A stretch of 64,000 bases of DNA, taken from positions 1,116,001 to 1,180,000 of the forward strand of contig PYIU01000004.1 of NCBI GenBank assembly GCA_003415625.1. Direction: 5' to 3'. Below are positions 9,813 through 22,134 of this stretch, piece after piece. The translations under genes were made by a program, and so were the position numbers. The notes beneath the pieces are model-generated. The model saw only the letters and a list, made by a program, of their open reading frames with translations. It ran no database searches and was not told the DNA's origin. The DNA comes from Aquanectria penicillioides (lineage: Eukaryota; Ascomycota; Sordariomycetes; Hypocreales; Nectriaceae). Position 1 is the first letter of the stretch. Every line of letters begins with the position of its first letter.

Positions 9813-12800
9813 AGGGGATACGCTGGTCCATTCCCGAGAGCTCGCTGAGAGCTTTCCTGTCGGCTCCCGATGGGAACGAGGAAGTATCCTTTGAATCTTC
9901 TTTCAGGATACGAAAGGAACCCCCCGATTTCGGCCAAGGGAAGCGGATTCCATAAGTGATATCGAAATGGCCATGAAAATACAGCAACGTATGGACAGAC
10001 AGGCTCAGGAGTTCAAGTCCAGGAGACCTACCCTGGAGCACACAAAGTTGCTTTTGCTTGACTTGTATTTTACAAATTCTTTACACACCCTCTCGTCAAC
10101 ACTGTCACCCCAACAGCACGAATAGTGGCTGAGGAAGCCGAAATTGGTCCGAGACTAGTTGGGCCAGTCTTGTGGCATTGAGGTGTCATTGTCGGAGTAT
10201 GGTGAACAGAACCAACACCAACATCAAGACAGACAACTTGAGGCGTGGGTGGATCCAAGAGTGAGAAGGATGAGGCAAAGCTTGCATGACTTCTGTAGGG
10301 GGGCAGCATTTTCTTTTGTTTGGCTTGAATGTACAGAGTAGACGGGGCACACTACGGTCTGGGTTCTCCAAAGGCAGGGTAGGGTAATTGATGATGGCAC
10401 AAAACCAACAACATGGATGGTGGTGATTAGTCCAACGAGCCAACTCAGACAACCCACTGCGAAAACCGTGATGGCTGAGTAGGGACCAACAGTTCATAAC
10501 TAACAAGCAACTAAGCGAAGAAGGGAAACGAGATTGCATTGTGAGAAGCCAACATGGACGTGGAAAGTTGCCAACTGATGTTGACAGGCTGCTACCAGAT
10601 AGTCGGGACACACCAAAGGATTGGGGCTGAGGGAGGAACCACACAGTCGGGACATGTCCATAGCCACGGCCTGCAATATACGAATGATCCTTTGTTGCTT
10701 CGTTGTCTCTTCCCAACCGCCTGACACCAAATTGAATTAGAGGCTCGGATCGATATCCTTCCGTCTACCAACAAGCATCCAGGGCAGGTAGCTCCAGCGC
10801 GTACATGCTGAAGCAAAATGAAAGGGGCTACTACTTGCAAAGGCGTCTATGTAAACAGTGATGATTCTATTTTGTCCCATCGTCGTTATACTTAGAGGCT
10901 GTACCCGCCTAAGTGAGGAAGCGCCCGTCGGGCTAGTGCGGTTGGCCTCGAGGACTGGAGCTGGCAGCCGCCCGCACTTTGATCAAATCGATCATCTGGG
11001 GCTATGGGGAATTTTAGGTAGACGTCAGGTAATGCAGCCGCCGCCGCCGCAGACGTCGTTCTCTAGATGTTCTATTCTTGTTCCGCAGGCGGGCACACAG
11101 GCGCCTGGAAGGGAGATTGGAGGAGCTGGGAAGTGGTCTGTTGGCTACTGAAACGCGGCGCTTGGGGGAATGCTTTGTTTACTTAGGCGCTGGGATGGGG
11201 ATGGTGGGAATACTTGGCGGATGCGTTTCAGGTCCAATTTTTTTTTCAAGGATCGTGGATTGAAGAAAAAGCAAATAGCGGATTTCCGTTTTGTTTTTCG
11301 ATTCACCTGATTACTGACAACTGGGGTGATTGCGGCGGCTGATCAGGATTGCGATGGATTTGCAGGATTGCAGGATTGGGTTTTGCACGTGGGAGGGAGG
11401 GAACCCGGGTCCAGCATAAAGCACACACTAAGCGCCCGACACCAAAAATACACCACTGCCAAGCGCCGACCGTCTGGACGGGCACCATCTCGAATTTTCT
11501 CTCGACGGCCTCTCTCCCCCATCGTCATTGTGCATTTCCGTCCCTGGCAGGACGAACCCCAACACTGCTGAAACGTAGGGCCGAACTACTGCAGCGACGG
11601 AAGAGCTGCTTTCAAGTTGCGCTGCGTCGGAGCGGCGGTGCAAAGCAAAGAAGATGATTTGCCTAAGGAATGGCTTCCTTCGGGGTGTCCCGAGCAGCCG
11701 AAGCCCGCGGAGTGGGGCCGGAGGCAGCCGGCGGGGCAGGCGGGCGGGCCGACCGAGAGAAGGAGCAAGAGCATATCTCGGCCGAGATGGAGACGGAGAA
11801 GGAATGGAAATGAAAGGAAAATGATGACGATGTTTGTTATGATGAGGCGATTGAGGATATTGAGACTTTGGGCTAGAGATGTAAATTTTTTCCCTATTGA
11901 TGATGCTGGCGAATCACACAGGTGTTGACGAGTTCGCACTCAATTGAACAAGGTTGCGGGTAGATATGAGGCCATGCTCGTATCGAAAGGTTGTTGGGAA
12001 CTAGCCCCCAACCCGATAGCTAAGGGAATATTCGTGTTATTGTTATTGTTGTTGTTATTGATGCAACCAACCCAATGGCATCAAACCGGAAGAGTCACAC
12101 AGGTTCTGGCACTCGCACCGGTATCGCAGAACAGCAAAGACTCATTTTGAATTTCGGACCCCCAGAGCGAATACCTTCCCCGCACGGGTCAAAGCAATGC
12201 GACGAGCACGCGGGCTGGTCATGAGGGCTGAAGCCAAACTGGATCCGGCAACCAGGTCCCCCCCCGCTGTGCAAGTGGTGCTCGGTTGCTTGATTGCTTG
12301 CACTCACCCCCTCATCTCATATGATGGGAAACCCATGCATAACTCCGGAAAAAGAAGCATGAGGGTCGCAGCAATGACTAGCAAAAGGGCATCACCGACA
12401 CTATGCTAAGACCTTGACCCCGCTGTTGGGTTGATGGTCATTCTGCGCAGATATGTTGTGGCTGGTGATGGAGGTCATGGACTCTGGCAGGGTCCAGAGG
12501 GAGGTTGGCAGGTCATCTGACCTTTAGGCCTGGTCTTGCCTGTCGGGTGCTTGGTGCTTGCAGTGGAGGTCGCCCACTGCAGTGCGCTGCTGCATTGCGT
12601 TGCATGGCGCTGCAACCAATGCAGCACCGCACGCCACGGAGACTACACCAGTAGGGCAGTCTATCAGGGGGCCTTTGACGACTACGGAAGGGGGGTGCGA
12701 GGAGCGATGGCGAGCGAAGGAGCCCCCAGGAGGGAGCTGGTCCCTGATCATCGCCCGTCCCCGGCAGCTTTACCGACCCCTTGAGCCCTACAGCAGGGAG

Positions 12801-12873
12801 GTAGCGCACCGCAGCGAAGCATTACGTGCGATGCTGGGGCTGGCACGGCGGGCTAGGGGCGCGCGATTGGCAG

Positions 12874-12932
12874 TACGGAGTAGTCGGGTAGCCTTAATTC
12901 TTGGTTATGGCGATTTAGCTCCCTACTCCGTA
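12874..12932. repeat. 10-bp perfect inverted repeat (TACGGAGTAG)
   Basis: TACGGAGTAG at 12874-12883 is mirrored exactly by CTACTCCGTA at 12923-12932, with a 39-bp spacer. The nine-base core TACGGAGTA also occurs at 45545-45553 and, inverted, at 50814-50822, all in gene-free DNA. Confidence 0.6.
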
Positions 12933-15362
12933 GGGCTCATGGGGGGGGGCTTGGGCTGGATAGTCCCTGGCCTGTTGGCCCCACTCGCGGTTTGGCGAAT
13001 GGTGAGGCCGCGGTAGCTTGCAAATCGCAGGCCGTGAAACACGCTGTTCTTTGACGATGACAGGCTCAACCGGCTTGACTTGCTGTGAGCGGGTGTGAGT
13101 CGCCTTCTTAGTGCATCGCGGTATTAGCGGATGGAACGGTGCTTGGACGGTGGTTTTTTTTATTCCCTCTATCCCTCTCTGCTCTGCAAAGGCGGTGACT
13201 CGTTGAGGCCCTAACAGAAGACTGTCGGGCCAAGTCCGTCCCTCAACAATGGGCGGTCAAAAAACTTGCCGTCCCAAGCGTGACCCGGCCGTCCGGCCAG
13301 CCAGCCAGCCGGCTGCGGCAATGCTGGCCTCAGAAAAAAAAAAGCCTGACCAGGACAGCATCGACAACGACGATGATACGTATACTGCGTATCTAATTAG
13401 TTTCATCGTGTTGTAGTGTAGATCATTTACATCACCAAGGAAGAGTGAAAATGGGCCACCTATACTGCGACCTTGGCTTCGTCTTCCACCTTCGTCATCG
13501 TCCGCGCGGCCGCGTTTGCCACTGCGCAGACGGCAGGTTTAGCTAAGCTACTAGCCACATCTGGGTGGCGCTCCCGTACGCCCTCAGCCACAACGTGTCT
13601 GCGTAACATAGAGGCAGGGAAAGCAAGGAACCCGAGGCACGGAGGTTATGCATCACCGACACCGACTTTGGGTGCTTACGCTGCCTCCCGCCGTGCCGCA
13701 ACGATTCGTGGGCCCGTCAGCCATGTCCTTGTCATGCATCAGATTTTTTTTGTCTTTTCGTTTTCGGTCATCTATCCTGTTGCTGGTGATGCCGTTCGCC
13801 GCCGCCCTGGTTTTCTGCTTTGCCTCCCACATCCCCTTTGGGACGTTGACAGGCTTCGGCTGCAGCTGTCAGGGATACCAGGCCCCCTGGGATGCCCCTT
13901 GTCTGTCATGCCGCGTGGTGCTCTTGGACAGGCCGGGGCTGGCCAATCACTGCGCGGGGAAGGCCGTATCGGCGAAGCGGTCGGCACAGACTAGCTATGA
14001 AGGAGGAGGGTGAAGCGAATTCTGGGGTGGTGTGTGGTTGTCATTGAACCGGCAGAATACGAAAGCTTTTTTTTTCTTCGTCCCTCCTGCTCCTGTAGGG
14101 TCGGAGGCGTATGTACGAAAAGACCTTGTTTCCTATCGGCGGGCCTCAGGGGTTAGGGGTCGAGGTACGGAGACACTTGCAGCAATGCTTTGATACTAAG
14201 GTTGCTTGAGGGTGGTGGGAGTGGATGACTATCAAACAATGGACGATGATCACCGTTGCTCCTGGTTTGGGGCATGAAATGCGAGGTCCAGGTCTGGGTT
14301 GGTGGCGGTGAAGTCAGATGGGCCGGGAAGCCAAAGTACCAACGGGAGACTTCCAGAAGTCGGCGAGAATGACTCCCAAATAACAGAAGTGCGCACGATG
14401 CATCTGGTTCAGAGACGGCGATGAGAGGGCGACGCAAGACATGCCCCCAAGTGCGAACCTTGCGCATATATGCGGAAATCATCACGAAAGTCATCACAGA
14501 GACAACATCTGATTTTTGGTTCACTGAAGCCCGAGAAACCACTTCGGAGAGACGCAAAGCTCCATCGGCGTGTCTGTGGCTGACGGACGGACGCGGCGAG
14601 GCCCTCTGCACGGAGCACCGAGGCCTCAGGGCGTCTGGACTGCGGCAGACCCAAGCGGGCCGGTTGGATGGGACGAGATGGGATGGGACGCCAGGTCCCA
14701 CGCCATCGGGGAAAGGCACCAATGCCAGGCTAAAGCCTTGCCATCCCCGCTTCATTGCCAAGTTCCGCCATTGGATGGCCTCTGCCCTAACATGCACGCT
14801 GCGGAGAGTGAGCGAGTGAGGAGCGAGCAGTGGGGGGACGGCTTCGACAGGCTCAAAGCGGACTCAAGGCCAGATGCTGTCGCTGGTATGCGGCCCTCGA
14901 CTTTTTTGACCAGACCACGCGAGATTTCAGTGTTACCGCTGTAACTTGGACATCAGGTGAAGTCAAGGTTTGGGCATCGCGACCGAGAGACCAGACGAGA
15001 CCTTTTTCTTTTTATCACGTCGGACATATTCCTCCCTCGTAACCTGGCCACGTCCATCCAATCTCCTCGGTCGCTCGATCTAATCCTTCAGCTGGCATTC
15101 ACATCGCCACACACGCCCCCCCTTTGCCCACATCCCGTCTTGGCTTGCCCTCCTGCCCAAGCCTTGCCGGCCACTACTCCTCATTCCTCAAACGGGCTGC
15201 TCCGTACCTGCTAGTGGCTTTTTCTGTTCAATTGATGGGTGTCGTGCGTGCAGGGGCAAGGGGGAAAGTCCTTCATTTTTCTTGCTTGCTTATTCCCTTG
15301 GAAGGGGTGCGAACAAGTATTGCGTTGAAAAAAGGAGACTAGGGAGTAAGACAATGGGGAGG

Positions 15363-15526
15363 AGGGAGGGAGGGAGGGAGGGAGAGGAACATTAGGTTGT
15401 TCAGGTGTTCAGGAGGGTTTGAAAGGTGCTTGGTATCGAACATGGTTGTGCGGGCGGGAGGCAAAATGTTCGTACATAGTAGGAGAGGGGAAGGGGGAGG
15501 GGGAGGGGGAGGGGAGGAGGGGGGGA
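15363..15526 (+). repeat. GGGA microsatellite and G-quadruplex-like G-run cluster
   Basis: GGGA tetranucleotide repeats at about 15363-15386 are followed by a block at 15487-15526 in which runs of four or more G recur with one- or two-base A spacers. Four or more G-tracts with short loops meet the usual sequence pattern for an intramolecular G-quadruplex on the plus strand. No gene overlaps it. Confidence 0.6.
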
Positions 15527-18500
15527 CCTGCAGGCGGTGGGCCAAACCGTCAATCGTGAGTATTCCAAAAGTTGAATTCCACTTACCCGCACGCTCTGAG
15601 GCTTTCAGGCTCTCACACAGTGGGCGAGACTTGGTGATGGTGCAGACGTCTCTGCAAGCCTGCACCCCAGGCGCCTCCCAAGCGCAAGGCCAGACGAAGC
15701 CAGATGAGACCAGACGAGACGAGCCCAGGCAGCCAGCTCCAGCATCAAACACTGAGAAATACTAATCAGTAAAAGCTTCATGGCCGTCTAGCTTACGGGC
15801 TTGGCCTGGTTGGACTCGACCGGGGGCCTTTCTTCTCGGAGGGATGACCTGCAGCATCGACCGGGGGTGGTCCATGGGATCGTGATTGATAGATCACCAA
15901 TCGATGCGCCAAAGACAGGGTCGTCGGTCGTTAGCTCCTCTGACCCCCTGGTCCCGGCCTTTCCCATCGCGGCCAGTTGCTGTCTCGTCGCTGCTGCTCT
16001 GATCTGCTACATGACTTATTGTCTATTGAGATACTGTCGCTAGTTTGTCAAGAGGGAATATGGCCTCGTTTTCCGGGCGTGAAGCTTTTCGGCCGTACGT
16101 GCAAACGATAATACCTAGTTCCCAAGCTAGAGGAGAGCTCCCCCAGTACCCGACAGTACCGCTCGTGGGCCTGGGTTTGAGCGCTGGAATGTGACCTGGA
16201 GACTCGCAACGCCCAGATTTTGCGTCTGACTTCTCCCAAGCCAAAGGATGCAGGTGTTCGGCCATTTACAGTTTCGGGACCGCCATGTCCATCGATCCTG
16301 GAGGGCATGAGCACCCACGGCCGATCGCCCACCAAGGGGGAGGCTTACACCTTACATCCCATCGCAGGCCCCGCGGGACGGGGAGGGGAAGTAGGATGAA
16401 TGCTGATCAGGAACTAAGTTTTGAGGCCTTGAATTGGCGTCGAGATCGCCCACCTCGAAACGCCCAGAGATTGAGTTCGGTTCTGGATCTGTTGCTACCA
16501 CTGCCATAGTGCCGTAAGGCATAGGGAAGTGGGAGGGAGTCCAATCTCGAGTGGGCTGGCTGAGCACGGGGATTGGAGATGAAAGCAATCAACTCGTGTT
16601 TGCGGAACCTACGAATCGGGAAGCGTCCCCTACAGTGTTCGCCAACTCAAGCCCGCCGCGATGGGTCCGTAGCCGTCTCCATTCACCCAACCCGCATCTC
16701 CTCGCACCGCAACAACGCACCGCAGTGGATGCGTGCGGATTGGTGAAGATTCGCTGGTAGAGTGGAATCAGAATTAGATGGCGTCGTCAGTTGTTTTCGC
16801 TCATCCTCGCTTCACTTTGACGCAATGTAACCGCAAAAGCAACCACGCCCTTGGCGACCACCCCTCCCGAAAAAATGTCATTTCTTTGGGACCATCATGT
16901 ATTGACCAGAACAGCCAGCCAGAAGGCAACAACTGGATCACCAGTCTCAGATACAACCGAGGGCCAAGCCCATTGTGTGAGCTGCGTCTCGGCCGCTGAA
17001 GTTGTTTGTTGAACGGGCCGTGATTTGCGGGTTTGCTTCTTCCCTCTCCGTGTTTCTCCTTGCGGCGTTTTCTAGTTGCCGTGCCCATTTGTGGTTGTTG
17101 TTGTGGTTGTTGTTACGGCAGCGGGCGTTTCTTTCTTTTTTCTTTTTTCTTTTCTCGTGTTGTAGTATTATTTTTCCCTTTCGCTACTGCTACCATCATG
17201 TCACCCCTGCGTAACGCCCGCATGCAAGATTGAGTGGCCTGCGGGTGTGTCGTGGACGAAGCTCAACGGCAGACGGTCGACGTACCGGCCGACATGCCAG
17301 GCCCGCTTTCGTGTAGCTGTTCGCTTGTGGACAGATTGTGAGTCTGTGCTTGCGGACGTCGTGCAGGAAAGAGCACACAAAAGCGAACGATGAGGCATCC
17401 TAGATTTGATGCGGCCGGGTTGGCGTACAACGAGAGCACGGTGTAGATTACAACGCAATGGGACGGGATGAGGGGCCACTAATCAATCCCAGGTGCTGGG
17501 AGACGGAGCAGTGGCCATGTCGGGCCGGCTCTGGGGTTTTTCAAACAAGCAGAAACAGATCCTCTTTCATGCTGGCAATGCCGTTGCTCTGTGCTTTCCA
17601 CCCCCCGGAGATCGCTCGCACAGAGCTATGGAACTTTTAATTCTCTCATCGGGGTTGGAGGAAAGTCCCCGGGGATTCGCATCCGTGGTGCGTATGAGAA
17701 GTAAAAAAAGACGAAACGAGCGCCTACGTGCAGCAGCCCAAAAGTGCAAGGTGCCCCGTGCTGTATCGGGATCCTGGACGGGCTCGTCTGGGGGAGGGGG
17801 TTATGATGTGAATACCGTTTCTTGTTTCGTTTCCTGTCATGCCTCGTCCGATGGTTGCTTTGAGGATTGAAATTTATCCGTCATCCGGCCGGTGGCTATG
17901 TAGGCTGGGCGATATCCATGTCGGCTGTCGCGTCGCTTCTGAAGCATTCATACGTCCACGTAGTAGTTCGTCGACCGTGTGAACGGCCATAACAAGCAAG
18001 CACAGCCTCCCCCGAGGAGCGTCAGCAAACCCTAGGCTGCCGTTGTCCGTGGCTGTCAAATCCAGTCAGGCGCGAGAGAAGGCGGCGAGCTGAGCCCAAG
18101 GCCCAAAGGGAATTCTTCACGATAGGTAGAGCCCTGTTCGGAGGCATTTGATGCCGCTGCGATGCAGCACGAAGTGATTGGACGAGGGGCTCATCTGAAG
18201 CATATGGGAGGCGGTTTCAAGTGTCGAGGCCTCGCAGCCAATCAAGTCTGGCGAGCCGCCCAGAAACTGTAACCGCAGCGTCCGTGTTTGAGCTTCAGAG
18301 GGGCCTGGCGGGCCAGTCAGCGAGCTGCAGAAGGGCGGGAGGCCAGTGAGCGACGCTCTGAACCGCTCCTCTCGCCCAGGGCCCTGCAGTGGCACCGGCA
18401 GGCGGCTGGACGGGCTTGGTTGGCACGGTGGGCTCTTTGCCATGGCCGAGTTGCAGTCCAGCCGTCGATGCTGCCATGCGACTGGAGGAGCTTCACTCAA

Positions 18501-18700
18501 TGGCCTTGGATCGGCCCCTGCCTGGCAAGCCTCTGTTCGATCCGGCAGCGAGTGGCAGTCAATCAATCATTCATTGGCTTCTCTGGACGACAGGATCCCC
18601 CTGCGCTGCTCTGCGCTGGCGCTGGCTGCGTGTCGCCCCGTATGTCAATTTGCCCCAGTTGCTCGGCTGCTGTGCGTGCGTCCAGAGATAGAAACACACG

Positions 18701-20991
18701 AACGAGAAGGGCGCCAAATGTCATGTTCACCAGCTCCGCGAACGAGAATCTCTCACGTATACAAAATCCCTTGCCCCCGTCGAGCCACTTTCTTGCCCTT
18801 CAGTCTCGACATCCGATCTCCATACAATACCATCCTCCTTTTTCCTTTTTTTGTGTTCGTTTCTCCCCCCTTTTTTTTCGATTTCGCTTTCCTTGTTCTA
18901 TCCCCTCCGAATTCCAAAGGCGGACTTTATTGACTTCAAGGGCGAAGCACCCCCTCTTCAAAACGCTACGCACTCCACCACCCGCATACCTCTGGCAGGT
19001 CGAACCCCCCCAAATCCACAGCGAAACCCCTTTGAAACGAACGACATCCCCCACGCGAAATATACGCCCAGGCTCGGTCTCGACGACTCCGCCGCCCTAG
19101 TTATTCCTCCCGCGAGATACCCTCAGCAAAGGAAGAAAAAAAAAACCCTGTTCCCGTGGTGCTGGTCGCCCCCTCTTGAGCTTTTGCCTCCCCTCCTCTC
19201 ACTTCTCCCCACCAACCAAACCCCAGATTCACGGAAGAGCAAGCCTCTCCTTGACAGACTCTCCCTTTCTACACCATATTCCAATTCCAATTCCAGTACA
19301 TCCTCCCCCTGCCACGGCTTCATCCATCGATTTGCCTGGCTCCATCAATCAAACAACAAACCCCTTCATCAAGCAGGCCTTGATTGTGCTCTATAAGACT
19401 CACCTGGCACCTTGTGTTTGGAACATCTCCTCACCACTCACTCATATTCACTGTTATTAATCAATCAACTGCCTACTATCTCACCTCACAAAGCCATCAT
19501 CGGCCCCGCAACGCCTCAATTCCAGCTGTGAAAAATTTATCGGTACTACCGCCAAATAATCTCAGATCTGGTGGCCGCCATCAAGAGTCTACACGCCGCC
19601 TCTCGCTCATTGCCGCAAAAGTAAAAAAAAAGCTGAAATACAAACCAGTCCTCCCTCCGGTACAGCGCGAACCGGAAGCTTAATTATCTGAACAACTGTT
19701 TAATCCACCTGTGGGCTGAGTGCATCCAAGGCCTCGACTGACCTGACTCGCAAATTTTCTGGGTATTTGCCCCCCATTGTTTGCATCTCGTCCATCCCGC
19801 ACAATCACGTTCCGGACCCGGCGGATCACGACGCAACCACCGGCTTTTGCACGACGGACGCAAGCGAAACTCTGAATCCGCACTATCACTCTGAGTCCTC
19901 ATTGCTTTGATTTGAGCTCCCTCTTGCTCTAATTGTTCTGCTCCCGTACCGGCAAGCAAAACAATCAACTCACAAAGGCCTTCTACAACCGGGAAGCCTC
20001 CGACTCCGTCGCTTCTCGTCCCCTCGGTACTCCGGCGCCTCGCGAAACCAGGCCCAAACCCCGAAACCGAAGCCCGAAACGCAACCAACCACACCTGCGA
20101 GACAGGCAACGCAACGCAACACAGCGCACGCAGCAAGAAAAATTCTGGCCTGCCCTGTATCTAAGCCACCGTCAAGCAAGCAACCGCCTGCTTCCCACTG
20201 AGCTCGCGCATACGATCTGAGCGAGACACACTCATCCCCCGCATCTGTGAGTATCGGCTCTGTTAGCCCAGCATTGGCACTGAATCGCCAACTGACTTAC
20301 GGCCCAGCGCCACCTGTAGACCCAGCCAGCTCTTGGAACCTGCTAGTGCAAAGGAAAGTCCCTGTCGGCCAGCCCGCCCCACTTCAGGCCAGCCCCACCC
20401 ACTACGAGCTCTGCGAGCACTGCGAGCTCCGCTAAAACAGCGCCCTCCACGGCACCTCCAGCATCCCTGTCCACCTGCGAATCTGTGAGTCTTCCCTCGG
20501 GGTCCCCTGTGTCTGCGCACACCCCCCCACACCCCTCCCGCACACACCCCTGCACGCCAGTCTGTGGCACCGCGCCGCACCTGGTGGACTCAGCCTCGTG
20601 GCCCCCTCCTCTAAACGTCACCCACTGACGAAAGCCCAACAGCTTGGGTCACTTGTCCTAAACGAGGCACATGAGTGTTTCTTGCCGACTCCGTACACTC
20701 CGTGTCTGATATATCAAGCCTCGCGCCCCCGTCACACCCTGCCCTTGTTGCCATCCAGCACCAGCCGGCTTCTTCACCAAGGCTATATACCCTCTCTTTC
20801 CTCTCGCTCCTCTTCCACTTGACCATCCTCATACAAGAGTGTTGGTGCACTACCTCAGAGACTCAATCCCACTTACACGCCGGGTTGAACACAACTACAT
20901 AATACCACCCCGCCCACCACCACCACCACCTCCTCACTTACATATACACACACACACACATACACATACTCACGCACACACAACCATCAAA
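18701..20991 (+). promoter_or_regulatory. Long CT-rich upstream/leader region of the PCL-type cyclin gene
   Basis: About 2.3 kb of C/T-rich, Ser/Pro/Thr-coding-like sequence precedes the cyclin ATG. It contains several good donor sites such as GTGAGT at about 20248 and 20487, so leader introns are possible. A CA dinucleotide tract lies just before the start (about 20945-20982). The composition resembles 5' UTRs of highly regulated fungal genes. No conserved protein frame was found. The transcription start cannot be placed from sequence alone. Confidence 0.45.
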
Positions 20992-22134
20992 ATGGATTAC
21001 TCAAGATTCCTCACCATGGACGAGCTCAGCAAGGTCGCTCTCGAGCAATTCGTCTACCAGCCTGTCGGTCGCGACATGATCAGTTACCTCGCCGAAGCCG
21101 CCCACAACGTCATCGCCTGCGACTCATCGCTCATGCCTCCCGCCCCCGTCGACGCCCGGAACATGCCCCCGTCGCCTCCCCGGAGCCCGGAGCCCCGCTC
21201 CGTCCGCTCCGATGATGGCGGCCTTCCTTCCCTCGAGGAGTTCATCACCCAGCTCGTCGTCTCCTCCAACGTCCAGGTCCCCACCCTGATGTCGACTCTC
21301 GTCTACCTCGGCCGCCTCAAGTCCAAGCTTCAGCCCATGGCCCGTGGCCTGCGATGCACCACCCACCGCATCTTCCTCGCCTCTCTCATCCTCGCTGCCA
21401 AGTACCTCAACGACAGCTCTCCCAAGAACAAGCACTGGGCCAACTACTCCAACATCAACACCGAGAACTTCAGCTTCGGCTTCAGCCGCACCGAGGTGAA
21501 CCTGATGGAGAAACAGCTCCTCTTCCTTCTCGAGTGGGACCTCCGCATTACCGAGGACGACCTCTACCGCGAGCTTGATGACTTCCTCGAGCCCCTTCGC
21601 CACAAGATCGCCGAGCGCCACGCCAGGAAGATGCGCCAGTACGAGGAGAAGCGCCGCCAGCAGGAGCTCTACGCTGCCTCGACCCGCTACCCCAGCCCTC
21701 CCTCTTCCCGAGGTCACTCTCGCTCCCGCCAGGCTTCTCCCGAGCACACTCACGCCCACACCCACTCGCACTCGCGATCGCTCAGCAGCAACCCCGTCAC
21801 TCCTCCCGGCCTCAGCTACAGCAGCTCTGCCAGCTCCTACGCCTCCTCGGTCGCCTCCAGCCGAGGCTACTCTCGTGCCACTACTCCTCTCGACTCTGAG
21901 CCCGAAGCCTCTTACATGTACGAGACCCAGCAGGGCAGCCTTTACGAGTCTCCCGTCCAGATCGTCGCCGAGGTCGACTACCCCAAGTCCCGCGCCGCCG
22001 GCGGCCGCATGCTTCCCTACGAGATCTCCACCGACGAGTATCAGCATCTCAGCGACAGCCAAGCCAAGAAGCAGCGCCCTGCGAAGCGTGGCATGTGGGG
22101 ACGCCTCCTCGGCGGTGCCGTCGCTGTGCGATAG
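20992..22134 (+). CDS. Pho80/PCL1-2-type cyclin (partner of Pho85-like CDK)
   Basis: Single exon, 380 residues, starting MDYSRFLTMDELSK. The cyclin box of the PCL/Pho80 class occupies about residues 77-200; key stretches are CTTHRIFLASLILAAKYLND, followed by NKHWANYS and the second-helix segment LMEKQLLFLLEWDLRITEDDL. PCL1/PCL2-type cyclins activate Pho85-family kinases and act in G1 progression and polarised growth; Aspergillus pclA is the closest named group, known for a role in conidiation. The C-terminal half is low-complexity, with a His-rich segment (HTHAHTHSHSRS), Ser-rich runs and a basic end. The start was chosen as the first ATG after the leader, directly ahead of conserved sequence. 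The linkage to cdc2, 11 kb upstream, need not be functional, since PCL cyclins do not normally bind CDK1. A minus-strand frame across this gene is a codon-bias shadow. Confidence 0.88.
   Translation: MDYSRFLTMDELSKVALEQFVYQPVGRDMISYLAEAAHNVIACDSSLMPPAPVDARNMPPSPPRSPEPRSVRSDDGGLPSLEEFITQLVVSSNVQVPTLMSTLVYLGRLKSKLQPMARGLRCTTHRIFLASLILAAKYLNDSSPKNKHWANYSNINTENFSFGFSRTEVNLMEKQLLFLLEWDLRITEDDLYRELDDFLEPLRHKIAERHARKMRQYEEKRRQQELYAASTRYPSPPSSRGHSRSRQASPEHTHAHTHSHSRSLSSNPVTPPGLSYSSSASSYASSVASSRGYSRATTPLDSEPEASYMYETQQGSLYESPVQIVAEVDYPKSRAAGGRMLPYEISTDEYQHLSDSQAKKQRPAKRGMWGRLLGGAVAVR

Larger units (their letters stand above)
9813..18700. other. Large gene-free region downstream of cdc2
   Basis: No coding region was supported on either strand. 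Open frames of up to about 210 codons (for example near 14.2-14.8 kb, minus) lack recognisable motifs, have an irregular composition and overlap equally long frames elsewhere. Visible structure is limited to a CGCCTAAGT/ACTTAGGCG inverted pair at 10906-10914 and 11181-11189, a 10-bp inverted repeat at 12874-12883 and 12923-12932, GGGA repeats near 15363-15386, and a G-run cluster at 15487-15526. The first few hundred bases should be the cdc2 3' UTR. The rest could be regulatory DNA, non-coding RNA, or decayed repeats. Confidence 0.55.

Noticed and set aside
14153..14797. 214-codon minus-strand frame in the gene desert
   Set aside because: No domain, mixed composition and competing open frames on the other strand; no splice partners found.
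18288..19396. Plus-strand frames of 180-270 codons upstream of the cyclin
   Set aside because: Ser/Pro/Thr-rich translation of CT-rich leader DNA with no protein family features.
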